A DNA stretch of 64,000 bases. Source: Tamarix chinensis. Its lineage: Eukaryota; Streptophyta; Magnoliopsida; Caryophyllales; Tamaricaceae. The stretch lies in contig CM060177.1 of assembly GCA_030549775.1 (NCBI GenBank), positions 57,228,638 to 57,292,637 of the forward strand, written 5' to 3'. Made by a program: the position numbers and the translations under genes. Shown in pieces: positions 20,801-31,219 of the stretch; position 1 is the first letter of the stretch, and every line of letters begins with the position of its first letter. The notes beneath the pieces were generated by a model. The model searched no databases, was not told where the DNA came from, and worked only from the letters and a program-made list of their open reading frames with translations.

Positions 20801-20893
20801 TGGCGGTAACATCCCCAGAATTCATAGGTTTGAATTTAAGAGTTTATATTACTTTCGCTTTACAAAAAAAGTAGTGAATTTTGGGGTGTTACA

Positions 20894-20898
20894 CCCTT
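20894..20898. repeat. Target-site duplication of element B (right copy)
   Basis: CCCTT, identical to 11855-11859. Confidence 0.85.
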
Positions 20899-21192
20899 TA
20901 TGTAGTTATCTATAAAGGTGGTATCATAATAACTTCCTCAAATTGAGTAAATCAAAATACCTCACAAGAGGTAGCATACCACATTGCACATATTGATAAA
21001 AAGTCTAAAATTATATTGGATCATAATGTATGTACCCGAACCACATACAGAAGATATGGAATAACATAGTTCATACAGCATTTATGTACATATTTAAAGC
21101 ATAGTACAACACTTAAATAATAAACTTATCATCAAGGCACATTTAGAGAAATATATCTAACCCTTGGTCATGTAATTAGAAATTATCATAAG

Positions 21193-21197
21193 CTAAC
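21193..21197. repeat. Target-site duplication of element C (left copy)
   Basis: CTAAC, repeated at 30227-30231. The uninterrupted equivalent in the left LTR (5699-5711) has a single GTTAACCC-type site. Confidence 0.85.
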
Positions 21198-21297
21198 TGT
21201 AACACCCCCAAAATTTACTACTAAAAAATTTCGTTAATTAAAAGAAAATTAGCATAAGTAAATTAATAAACCGTGAACTTTGGGGATATTACCGCCA

Positions 21298-21343
21298 CAC
21301 TTAGTACCAGACCGGTTCACTTCTACCGTTCCAGTACCAAGTG
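21298..21343 (-). other. Conserved LTR stem-loop, copy in C
   Basis: CACTTAGTACCAGACCGGTT...ACCGTTCCAGTACCAAGTG. The two arms pair over about 19 bases; it lies 100 bp from the element's 3' end. Confidence 0.78.
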
Positions 21344-21613
21344 CTAAGGCTAAAAGGTAAAATACAATTTTACGAGAAACTTAAGCATATGTAAATCAGA
21401 GAAGCACAGTAAACAATTTACAAGAGAAAAATTCAACAATGGTGGTTACAAAATAACAAATACATTGAATTTAAATGAGAAAAATTAAAACCCTAAAATT
21501 TCTGACAGTACCTTACGCTCTTTCCCGAGAGCCCACTTGAATAGCACCTGAATACAACATGCAAGGGAGTAATGCCCATTGAATAGGTAGGGGCCCCACA
21601 AAGGGAACCCTTC

Positions 21614-21632
21614 TGTACTACGGTACTGAGTA
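21614..21632 (-). other. Palindrome block, copy in C
   Basis: CTGTACTACGGTACTGAG followed by TAAACC, equivalent to the perfect palindrome in A, here with one mismatch in the arms. Confidence 0.55.
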
Positions 21633-21954
21633 AACCTTTAAGAACGCACTTAAAAACAGGCACGCAATGTAACACATAAAATACTGCTACATTCATATAT
21701 AACCATAGGTATAAACATGATATTCGGATCCATTTATTAGCACATCCAATAATTCAATCAGATATTAATAGCGTATACATAACATTCACTTTCATATATT
21801 CGCTTACTTAACAAGTCAATCAATATCAATAGGCCATAATGAGTAATTGATATATTTCGAGCCTTAAGGCCATTGGTCAAGCATTAATCATCTCAATGAT
21901 TAGTATATTTCCATAACTTATTCACATCCAAATCAAATATAATTGAGCTATAGA

Positions 21955-21982
21955 CCCCCACTATTCTAGCCGAGGGATCGGA

Positions 21983-22058
<76 letters not shown>

Positions 22059-22170
22059 TCTAGGGTAAAAACATCCTAGGCCACCATTACATCTGGTGGA
22101 TCGGTACTCATGAACATCATCCAGGGCAAAACATCCTAGGCCACTATTATTTTTGGTAGATTGGTACTCA
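21955..22170 (-). repeat. Hairpin-unit array in element C
   Basis: Three diverged units of CCACTATT...GGTGGATCGG. CTAGG...CCTAG pairs at 22060-22079 and similar CCAGG/CCTAGG words lie between units. The first gap has been replaced by an AC/AT microsatellite. Confidence 0.7.
21985..22056. repeat. Compound (AC)n(AT)n microsatellite
   Basis: About 19 AC units followed by about 17 AT units, inside the hairpin array of C. Absent from A, B and D, so it expanded after the copies split. Confidence 0.95.
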
Positions 22171-22287
22171 TCAAATAATTCAATTGGTCCCAACTCATTA
22201 ATCTTTCACTTTAACAATTAGTATTTTCCCCTTTTTATTCAGCACAACAATTCCATTTATTTGCCTTGATAGGGAGATCAAGAACCC

Positions 22288-22425
22288 AAGACACAAAGGT
22301 ACACTGGTCGCACTGGTGCATAAAAGCTACTAAGTACCCTTCAACTAGTAACCCAGGGATGCAAAGGTACCATGGTCGTACTGGTGCATAAAGCTAACTT
22401 AGTACCCTACCGACAAGGACACCTA
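22288..22425 (-). repeat. Tandem pair of about 70-bp units in element C
   Basis: CAAAGGTACACTGGTCGCAC and CAAAGGTACCATGGTCGTAC, each followed by TGGTGCATAAA and AGCTA..TTAGTACCCT. The same pair is present in D and in a diverged form near 4850-4960 in E. Confidence 0.75.
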
Positions 22426-22839
22426 ATCCTTAAGTATACATACCCCCTAACTAGGTCCATAGATCTAGATAGAGTAGATACCAGTGAATACCAAATAATC
22501 GTGGGCTAAACCACGTCTTTAGGGTAGCGACCCCTAAAGAGCCACCATTCCCGGCTCGAGGTCTTTCACTTTAATTATTAGTGTCTTAATTAAAGGTGAT
22601 CACAAAAGCACCACAATCACATAATTATCCACTTTTAATCGTTCAGATATCATCATAAATTTCTTATTCAAATGGTCGTCCAAGGCAACACCGAAGACTC
22701 ATTGAGGCTGTCCTAATCTCATCTAATTTCGAATTAGAATTCAATCTCGTGATTCTTACTAATTATCAAATATTCCTATCTTGCTAAGCAGCGTTATTTG
22801 AGTCATATCACAAATTCCACAATCACAATGACATATTAG

Positions 22840-24010
22840 ATACAAACTACTCATTTACCCTTTACTTATAAAATTATTAAGTCACCCCTTCCTTACTTGG
22901 CTAATCACCATATTACCCTCCTTGTTATAAAATTACCAAGTTACCCCTTATTCGATTTAGGTTACCAAGTTATTACTCATACTTATTAGGTCACTAATCC
23001 CCCTTAATAATTATTACACTTAATATGCTTTCCATTTAGTTGGTTAGATTACCACTTTGCCCTTTTTCCTTTATTATAATTAATAAATTATCCTTGAGTT
23101 AGTCAAATTACCAAATTACCCTTCCTCCTTATCCTAATTACCAAATCAACCCTTTATTTAGGTAGTTACCCAATTACCGTCCTCTATTATCAACGGAAAA
23201 CTACCCTTCTCTACTATTAAAGTTACCAAATTACCCTTGGTTGGTTAAATACCAAATTACCCTTTTATATGATCATAACTACCAAACTACCCTTCTCCTT
23301 CATCAAACTTACCAAATTACCCTGGTCATTTAAATTACCATATCGCCCTTCTTAATTGTCATGATTACCAAACTACCCTAATTCATTATTAAAATTACCA
23401 AAATACCCTCTACTCGGTTAAATTACCAAATTACCCCTCACATTTATCATATTTACCATTTTACCCTTCTCCATTATTAAATTATCAAATCACGCTTTAG
23501 TTATTTAAATTATTATTTTTACCCTTCTAAATTATTATAATTACCAATTTAATCCTTTTCAATTTCCACTTTTACCCCTTTGATTTACAAAATTACCGTT
23601 TTACCCCTTTACCTTCAAATTTACCATTTTACCCCTTAACTCCCAAAAATTACCACATTGCCATTTTACTTATAAAATTCCCATTTTATCCTTAATTATA
23701 AAATTACTATCTTACCTCTTTTAATTTCCAAATTATCATTCTGCCCGTTAATCACAAAATTACTATTTTACTCTCTAATTATAAAATTACAATTTTACCC
23801 TTTTATTACAAAATTACCAGATTGCCCTTTTATTACAAAATTACCAGATTACCCCTTTTATTACAAAATTACCAAATCGCCCCTTTATTACAAAATTACT
23901 ATTTTACCCTCCTTACTTCCAAAATGACCAATTTATCCCTTACTTCCAAAATTACCATAATACCCCTTTTTACTAAAATTTACAATTATACCCCTTGGCA
24001 CACCCCTTAT
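22840..24010 (-). repeat. AT-rich minisatellite in element C (ATTACCAAATTACCCTT words)
   Basis: About 1.2 kb in which words like TTACCAAATTACCCTT return every 20-35 bp, dozens of times, with variable spacers. Unit order is not fixed, so it looks like repeated local slippage or gene conversion. Confidence 0.85.
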
Positions 24011-24325
24011 ATTAAATTATTATTATTACTCCATAAAATATTAATATTAATGCATCATCCACAACTTTTAAAGTTAATACAATACTCATTAACACCCATA
24101 TATATATTAGGCCATATTCTTGTACAATGTACATTAATAAAATTCCCTAAGGCTCACAAAATATTAAACATGTATTAAATATTACAATAGCATAAAACAA
24201 CATGGATAATAATTAACATTGATGGTTGGGGGAGGATGGGGGCTGCAGGGTGGCTTGATGGGGCTGTGATTGGTTGGGGGAGAGGCGGAGGGTGGTAGGA
24301 GGTGGTGTAGGTGGTGGTTGAGGCG

Positions 24326-24330
24326 GCGGT
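24326..24330. repeat. Target-site duplication of element D (left copy)
   Basis: GCGGT, repeated at 29227-29231. Confidence 0.8.
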
Positions 24331-24428
24331 TTTAACACCCCAAAATTCGCTACTGAAAAATTTGTTTTATTAAAAGATAATTGTAGAAGCAGATAAATAA
24401 AACGTGAACTTTGAGAGTATTACCGCCA

Positions 24429-24473
24429 CACTTAGTACCAGACCGTTCACTCATACCGTTCCAATACTAAGTG
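24429..24473 (-). other. Conserved LTR stem-loop, copy in D
   Basis: CACTTAGTACCAGACCGT...ACCGTTCCAATACTAAGTG. The outer seven pairs are perfect (CACTTAG with CTAAGTG), whereas C has one mismatch there. Confidence 0.78.
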
Positions 24474-24749
24474 CTAAGGCTAAGAAAAATGAAATACAGC
24501 TTGAAGGAAATTCAAGATGCACAAATCAGAGTAGCGCTTCAAATCGTTTACCAGAATAAAATCCACCAATGGTGGCTACAGTAATAACATATACATTTGA
24601 AACCAAGAATTTAAATGAGAAAGAAAAAGGCCTAACGGTACCGGATAATTCCTTACTCTCTTTTCCCATAGCCCACTTGAGTAGCACCTGAAATACCTAC
24701 AAGGGAACTACCCATTGAATAGGCAGGGGCCCCATAAAGGGAATCCCTT

Positions 24750-24766
24750 CAGTACTACGGTACTAA
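24750..24766 (-). other. Palindrome block, copy in D
   Basis: CAGTACTACGGTACTAAG followed by TAACCC; arms pair at five of six positions. Confidence 0.55.
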
Positions 24767-25004
24767 GTAACCCTTTAATACCACACTTAAAGACAGGCTC
24801 GCATACGGCACACAATGCAAGCTACACACATAAATAATGAGAGGTACACACATAACAATAACATGTATAATAATTTATAAGTCACGATCGATACTTTAGG
24901 CCTTAAGCCATGTCATAGTGTAAGATCAATATATTCGGGCCTTAAGCCATTATTCTGTCATCATTCCATCAATCTCATATTTTATATCCATGTGAGTACG
25001 AGAA

Positions 25005-25465
25005 CCCCACTATTATAGCCGGCGGACAGGAAAGTATACACTCAGGGCAGAACGTCTCTGACCACTATTATTACCGGTGGACCGGAAGATAAACACACAG
25101 GGCAGAATGCACCTGACCACTATTATTTGCCGGTGGACCGATCTGGCCCCCGACTCACATGGTGTTCCACTATAAGTGATTAGTATTTTTCCATAATCTT
25201 ATTCACATAAAATACTGGTTTTTTTGAGCTCGGGATCCCCACTATTTTAGCCGGTGGACCGGAATATATATAAAATCATCATCCAGGGCACAACGCTCCT
25301 AGCCACTATTATAACCGGTTGACCGGTACTCATAATCACATACCAGGGCAACATGCTCCTGGGCCACTATTATAACTGGTGGACCGGTACTCAATATCAC
25401 ATACCAGGGCAACACGCTCCTAGACCACTATTATAACCGGTGGACCGGTACTCAATATCATAAAT
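25005..25465 (-). repeat. Hairpin-unit array in element D
   Basis: At least seven units of CCACTATTATA-CCGGTGGACCGG. Between them are CAGGG...CCTG-type inverted pairs with changing arms, for example CAGGGCAGAATGCACCTG (25101-25118) and CCAGGGCAACATGCTCCTGG (25343-25362). Confidence 0.82.
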
Positions 25466-25572
25466 CACTAGGCCCGACTCATCAATATTCCACTTTCAAT
25501 AATAGTATCTTTCCTTTCTTTAATCAGCACATCAATCATATTTATTTGCCTCGAACGGGAGATCAATAACCC

Positions 25573-25700
25573 GGGACACAAAGGTACACCGGTCGTACCT
25601 GTGCATATCAGCTACTCAGTACCCTTCAACCACTAACCCAAGGATGCAAAGGTACCTTGATCGTACTTGTGCATAAAGCTAACTCAGTACCCTACCGACA
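25573..25700 (-). repeat. Tandem pair of about 70-bp units in element D
   Basis: Matches the pair in C (CAAAGGTACACCGGTCGTAC and CAAAGGTACCTTGATCGTAC units, each followed by AGCTA..CAGTACCCT). Confidence 0.75.
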
Positions 25701-26159
25701 AGGACACCTAATCCATAAGTATGCATACCCCCTAACTAGGTTCGTAGAGCTAGAAAGAGTAAGATATAGGGCCTGGCTGGGGCACAAAGGTACACCAGCA
25801 AATACAAGAATAATCGTCGACTAAACCATGTCCTTAGGGTAGCGACCCCTAAGGAGTCACCATTCCCGATCTCGAGGTCTTTCACTTTAAGTAATAGTGT
25901 CTTAATTAAGATGATCACGAAAAGCACGATAATCCGATACTTATTCACTTTCAATCGTTCTGATATCATTAATCGTTTCTTATTCAGATGATTATCTAGG
26001 ATATCACAGAGAAACCATTAAGGCCATACTAATTATCAAATACTCTTACTTAGTTAATCAGCATTATTTGAATCATATTATAATGTTCCACAATCTCAAA
26101 GACATGTTAGGTAAAATTTACTCATGTTCTCTTCACTTATATAATTGTTAAGTATCCCT

Positions 26160-27370
26160 TCCTTACTTGATAAATTACCATATTATCCTTAAGGTTACAT
26201 AATTACCAAATTACCCCTTGTCCAATTTAGATTACCAAATTATCCCCTACACTTTTTAGATCACCATTCACCCCTCATAAATACTACACTTATCATATTT
26301 CCCATTTGGTTGGTTATATTACCAAGTTGCCCTTCTCCTTTGTTAAAATTACAAAATTGCCCTTGAGTTGGATAAATTACTAAATTACCCTCCTTCATTA
26401 TCATGATTACTATTTTGCCCCTTTAGTTGGTTAAGTAATTATCACTTTACCCTTTAATCGGCTAAATTACCAAATTGTCCCTTTAGTTGGATAAATTACC
26501 AAATTGCCCTTTTCCTCTATCATAATTACCATTTTACCCCTCTCAATTATTTTAATTGCCATTTACCCCTTTTTAATTATCATAAATCCCAAATTACTCT
26601 TCTTCATAATAACCAATATTAATTTAACCTTATCCATATTTATAATTACTTTATTACCCTTCTCCATTATTAAAATTACCATAATGTCCTTTAATTGGTT
26701 AATTTACCAAATTACCCTTCTATAGTATTATACTTATACAATTGCCCTTCTACAATTATAATTTAATTACTAATTTATCCTTTGTCGTTATCATAGTTAC
26801 CAAGTTACCCCTTACTCCCAAGTTTACCATAATACTCTTTTATTTACAAAATTACCATTTTACCCCTTACTTATAAATTACCTTTTTGCCATTCACTTAT
26901 ACAATTACCATATTACCATTTAATTATGAAATGACTATTTTGCCCCTCTACCTCCAAAATTACCATATTAACCCTTTTACTTACAAAATTACCATAATGC
27001 CCTCCTTCATCCAAAATTACTATTTTACCCCTACTTTCAAAATTACCATTCTTACCACTTACTTAAAAAATCACCATATTGCCCCTTGACTCCAAAATTA
27101 CCACTTTACCCTTTTCTCCAAAAATTACTATAATACCCCTTTACTCATAAAATTATCATTTGGCCATTTAATCATAAAATCACCATATTATTCTTTTATC
27201 TCAAAAATTACCATAATACCCTTCTTTCTCACAACTTATAATTTTATCCTTTTTACTTATAAAATTATCATCTCACCCTTCCCTTTGAAATTACCAAAAT
27301 ACCCTTTTGTTTACCAAATTACCAAAATGCCCCTTTTCACTTATGGAATTTCCACTCAACCCCTCTATTC
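26160..27370 (-). repeat. AT-rich minisatellite in element D (ATTACCAAATTACCCTT words)
   Basis: About 1.2 kb of the same word family as in C (22840-24010), at the same place in the element. Individual units cannot be matched one to one between C and D. Confidence 0.85.
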
Positions 27371-27999
27371 ACCATTTTATGAATTTACTAACACTACATA
27401 AAATAATAATATTTATACTTCATTTTTATCATCTAAGTCCACCAACTTATCATTATTCAACATAATACTCATTAGCAACTACCTACATTAGGTTACATAC
27501 TTCATAAGCAAAATTATTAAAATACCCTTAGACAATAATATTACTCATGCATTAGCAACATAATACATCATAAACAAGCATTTAACATTTCCATCAATAA
27601 TCAAACTCCTTCCTTAATTAACATACCTACATATGGCACAAAATTTATCATGCTTTTCCTTTTTATCAAACAATATAAGAAACCATATACATATCATGCT
27701 AAGCACACCAAACATGCATAAAATCATACTAAACCCCTAATGTGCTAGCATGCCTTTTTCCATATATTTAAGGGAGGATTAATGGTTACCTTAATCCCGC
27801 AAAATATCAAATCTTACCAAGCATATTTAGCAACTCAACACCTAAAAATAATATCCATCATATTTATGTTAGAAATAAGAAATTAAAGAAAGGATAAGAC
27901 TTTATAAAAATTATTTGATAATCAAACACTTAACATGAAATACTATTATACCTTAAAAATTATCCAAGAAATTTTCAAAATAAAGGGGAGAGATCATGC

Positions 28000-28900
28000 T
28001 GCATGAGCAGCGTGAGTTTCATACAGAAAAGAGGGGAAAAGGCTCGAAGAGGGGTGAAGGAAGCAAAATCCATTATTTTCAGGTTAGGGTATTTAGGCTA
28101 GAAAAGAAGGTGGTTGGGTGAAGTTTCAAGGCAAGGCAAGGAAGTGGGGCAAGTGAAAGGGGTGTAGATGTGTAATGGTGAAACAGGCATAAGACGGCGG
28201 AGCGGCGGAGACGGCGGCGGAAGGGCGGCGAAGTTGGCTGCCGAGAAGGGTCGAGGGGAAGGGGTTGTGAAGGAAGGAAAAAGAGAGGGAAAAATGGAGG
28301 GGTTCAAGGGATTTTTTCGGCCAAATAATGCATGGTGGTTGTAGAGGGGTTGCAGGGTGTCGAACGGTGGTTTGGGTGGCGGCAGAGGTGGCCGGACAGC
28401 GGCGGAAATGGCAGTTGCAGGTGGCTCGGTGGGAAGGGGGAAAACTGGGAAGAAAAAGGAAGAGGAGGAGAAGGGAATAAGTATAGGGCTCGAGGGGTGG
28501 CGTGGTGGTGCAAGGTGGTAGTAGACGGTGGTAGAAGGTGGCGCAGGGGTTGGGCTTGGTGGTTCAAGCGGCGACGGGCGGCGGTGAGAAGAAAAATGGG
28601 GAAAAATGGAGGGAGAAGGAAGGAGATAAGAGGGAGCTTGGGGAGGGAGATTAGGCTCGAAAAATGTGGGAATGAAGGGCTGGTGAGGGTAAGAAAAATA
28701 AGAGGGTGAGGCAGGGGGAGCAGGCGACCGATCGGTGCCGCGGTGTGGTGGTAGGGTTGTCGGTTGGTAGGGGAAGACAGGGAAGAAGAAGGAAAGAATT
28801 CGGGCAGGAAATGGAGGGTGTAGGGGGGTTAGTTTGGCTCAAAATAGGAAAGAAAAGGACAGGGTAGAGAGAGGGAGTAGCAGGGGACAGGTGTGAAGAA
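28000..28900 (+). repeat. Purine-rich zone of element D
   Basis: Strong G/A bias on the plus strand with many GGCGG words. C carries the equivalent in two halves (24200-24330 and 29227-29900) split by D. Long overlapping frames on both strands here are compositional. Confidence 0.7.
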
Positions 28901-29226
28901 AATAGGAAAATTAATTTAAATTAATTTTATAAATCATAAAATGTAATATTCTTGATAATTTATTTAATTTAATAATTTAATTTATTATAATCTAATATAT
29001 TAGTTTAAAAAGGATAAGGTTGGTAAAATATTAGTTTGGTAATTTATTTAAATAAAAAAATATGATAATTAGCAAAATATTTATATTTAATTTATTAAAT
29101 AATCTTATCCAAATTTATATACTCTAAAATCCATAAAATAATTAAAATAAATAATTTTACAAGAAAATTTTATTTCAAATAAAGTCATTTATTAAAATAT
29201 AGGTTTTAAAATTTTTGGGGATTACA

Positions 29227-29231
29227 GCGGT
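29227..29231. repeat. Target-site duplication of element D (right copy)
   Basis: GCGGT, identical to 24326-24330. Confidence 0.8.
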
Positions 29232-30226
29232 AGTGGCGGATATTGGCGGCAAAAAAAAAATAGGGGGAGAGAGGGGCGGAGAAGAAAGGAAAGAATAGAG
29301 GATCGGGGGAAGGAATTTTGGGCTCAAAAAATGCCCGAACGGATTAAGAAAGGAAGAAGAAAAAGGATAAGGAGAGAGAGGAGGGAATAGGGAGCTTGGG
29401 GATGGCATTAGGGTGGTAGGGGAATGGAGATTGCAGGGAGAGGGAGAAGAAGGTGTCGGTAGGGAGAGGGAGAGGGAGACAGGGATTGTGGGACCGGTAT
29501 GGCCAAAAATGATGAGAAGGAGAGGGAGGGAGACAGGGGTGGTCAACGGGGGAGAGGGAGATGCAGGTTGGGCAGAGAAAATGGTGGAGGATGGCCGGGA
29601 TTATTGCCGAGGAAAGAGGAAGAAGAAGAAGGGAAGAAGAAAGAAGGGTCGGGGGGCTGGGCATGCAAGACAGGCAGACCAGCCGAAGGAAAGAAAAAAA
29701 AGACCGAGTCGATTGAGGAAGAAAGAAAAGAAAGGAGGAGGGGGTGGCCGAGCTTGATGCAGGAGAAGGAGTGGGCGAGTGGGCCTGTGGCCCAGCGCGC
29801 AGGGGCAGGGAGGAGAAGTAGGTCGGCAGCGGCCTAAAGAAAGAGAAGAAAGGAAAGAGAAAAAGAAGAAAATGAGAAGGAAAAGGGGAAAAAAGAAAAT
29901 AAAAATGGGATTAAATAATTTAATTGATAAAATAATAAAATAGAATCATATTGGATAGTAAATTGATTTAATATTTTAATTTAAGATAATTAAAATATAA
30001 GGGTTAAAAAGGATAGTTTTTTTTAATAAAGGTTTAAAATTTTATTTAAATAATAAGAGTATAATAAAATGATAAAATATTTATTCTAATTTATTAAATA
30101 TTTATACCCAATTTTATTTACTCAAAAATCCATAAGATAATTAAAATAAATAGATTTAAAGGCTAATTTATCCCAAATAAAATTCGTTTATTAAAATATA
30201 GGCTTTTAGAAATTCAGGGGATTACA

Positions 30227-30231
30227 CTAAC
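30227..30231. repeat. Target-site duplication of element C (right copy)
   Basis: CTAAC, identical to 21193-21197. Confidence 0.85.
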
Positions 30232-31219
30232 CCTAATCATGTGTATATATTTCCATGTGAATCATAGTAAAATTAACTACCATGAATTAGTAATCATGAG
30301 GTATTTATCATGTCATTCAAGTTATAACTTGACAAGGATGAACACCTTAACAAAATCCTAGACATACATACATAAGTCATATAACATATTACTCATATAA
30401 TAATTATACATAAAATTTATTTAAAAAGTTATTCATTTATCATGCATGTCATAAAACTTGAAAAGTATAAATTCTTATAATATTTATAAATATAAATGAT
30501 CATAACATGCTCACACATAATTTCTACCATCTTATAAGTGATTCGATTTACCTAATTACATAAAAAAGTCTTCTCCAAGATCCTCAAGCATTACCTAGGA
30601 TTTTAATATGCAATAAAAGATATATTATCATTTAGTATTACACAACAATAGCCTAAAATTACTAAAGAAAAAGAAACTCAGGGATAACTAACAAATCAAA
30701 GCAAAGTAGCAAGGAAGTTAACAAAACTAACTAAAGAAAGGAAGGATGAGTCAATTGGAGTATGCCGAGAAGGGAAGGAGAATTAATGATGCTTTGTGTC
30801 ATTTCTAGGGGTTTGTTAGGAAGAAATGGCTAGTTTAGATAGAGGATAAATTGCAGGGAAAGATTCTACAAAGGGAGGAGCGATGGCGGGAAAATGTGTG
30901 ATAAGAGGAGGAGGAAAACTAGCGTAAAAAGCCAAAGTGGAAGGAGAGGCTTCAGCATATTTGTGTATAGCTACAGCAAGGTTTTGGTTGTGGAGGGTGT
31001 AATAAGGGAGATGCAAAAATTTTGGCCAAGAGAGAAGAGGGAGCTTTGGTAAGTTTTATCACAGGTGGTGGTTGTGCAAAGGTGGAGAGTGTGGTTGTGT
31101 TAAGTTTATCTACGGTAGTTAGGATGATTATAGTGAGGTTGTGCATAGGGAAATATTGGAAATAGAAACTAGGACAAGGGTGTCAGATCAGTGGAGATGT
31201 ATGTTATCAAAGGAATAGG
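30227..31219 (-). mobile_element. Element E right LTR, segment 3
   Basis: Resumes after C and aligns with 5711-6700 of E's left LTR: AGTAATCATGAGGTATT, TTGACAAGG, AAATTTTTGG-type words, the AATGATGCTTTGTG block (6261 and 30786) and the GTGGTTGTG runs. Interrupted at 31219 by F1. Confidence 0.8.

Larger units (their letters stand above)
11860..20893 (+). mobile_element. Element B: giant solo-LTR-like element, 4.9 kb, interrupted by element A
   Basis: It starts TGAAATGCCC and ends GGGGTGTTACA, the TG...CA ends of an LTR, with a 5-bp duplication CCCTT on both sides. Removing A and its duplication leaves about 4.93 kb. No primer-binding site, polypurine tract or coding domain was found, so it is either a solo LTR or a non-coding element. 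Orientation follows the rule seen in E and G, where the TGTAAT-type end follows the polypurine tract and the TGTTACA-type end is 3'. Parts in order: pyrimidine-rich 5' half (12290-13500), ATT-rich zone (13600-14110), a block shared with A (14165-14300), a telomere-word array (14585-15060), then hairpin array, palindrome block and stem-loop (19850-20800). Frames such as 12951-13424 are low-complexity translations. Confidence 0.85.
20894..21197 (-). mobile_element. Element E right LTR, segment 2
   Basis: Lies between B and C. Positions 21010-21197 align with 5540-5707 of E's left LTR (shared words such as ATTTAAAGCATA and AAATTATCATAAG). It ends in CTAAC, the duplication of element C. Confidence 0.75.
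24331..29226 (-). mobile_element. Element D: giant solo-LTR-like element, 4.9 kb, nested in C
   Basis: It spans TTTAACACCCC (24331) to GGGGATTACA (29226), with the 5-bp duplication GCGGT on both sides. On the minus strand it starts TGTAATCCCC and ends GGGGTGTTAAA, a mutated CA end. Element D is the closest relative of C: same orientation, stem-loop, palindrome, hairpin array, tandem pair, minisatellite (26160-27370), purine-rich zone and 3' end. It inserted into the purine-rich zone of C. It is non-coding; frames at 28098-28842 come from G/A-biased DNA. Confidence 0.87.
21198..30226 (-). mobile_element. Element C: giant solo-LTR-like element, 4.1 kb, interrupted by element D
   Basis: On the minus strand it reads TGTAATCCCC...GGGGTGTTACA, with a perfect 5-bp duplication CTAAC on both sides. 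Without D it is about 4.13 kb. It shares the 3' module of A and B (stem-loop, palindrome block, hairpin array) but has its own middle: two tandem GCAAAGGTACC-type units (22290-22425) and a long AT-rich minisatellite (22840-24010). It has no coding domain. The open frames at 21493-21696, 23822-24178 and 29413-29837 lie in repeats or purine-rich DNA. Confidence 0.87.

Noticed and set aside
11860..20893. DNA transposon with TGTAACACCCC ends and a 6-bp target duplication
   Set aside because: First reading of A and B gave 6-bp duplications (CGTAGG, CCCTTT), but comparison with C, D, F1 and G showed that the extra base belongs to the TG end. Duplications are then 5 bp with TG...CA ends, as for LTRs.
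28098..29837. Several open frames of 63-125 codons with Gly/Arg or Pro/Ser bias
   Set aside because: Purine-rich zone of elements C and D; frames overlap on both strands, a sign of composition rather than coding.
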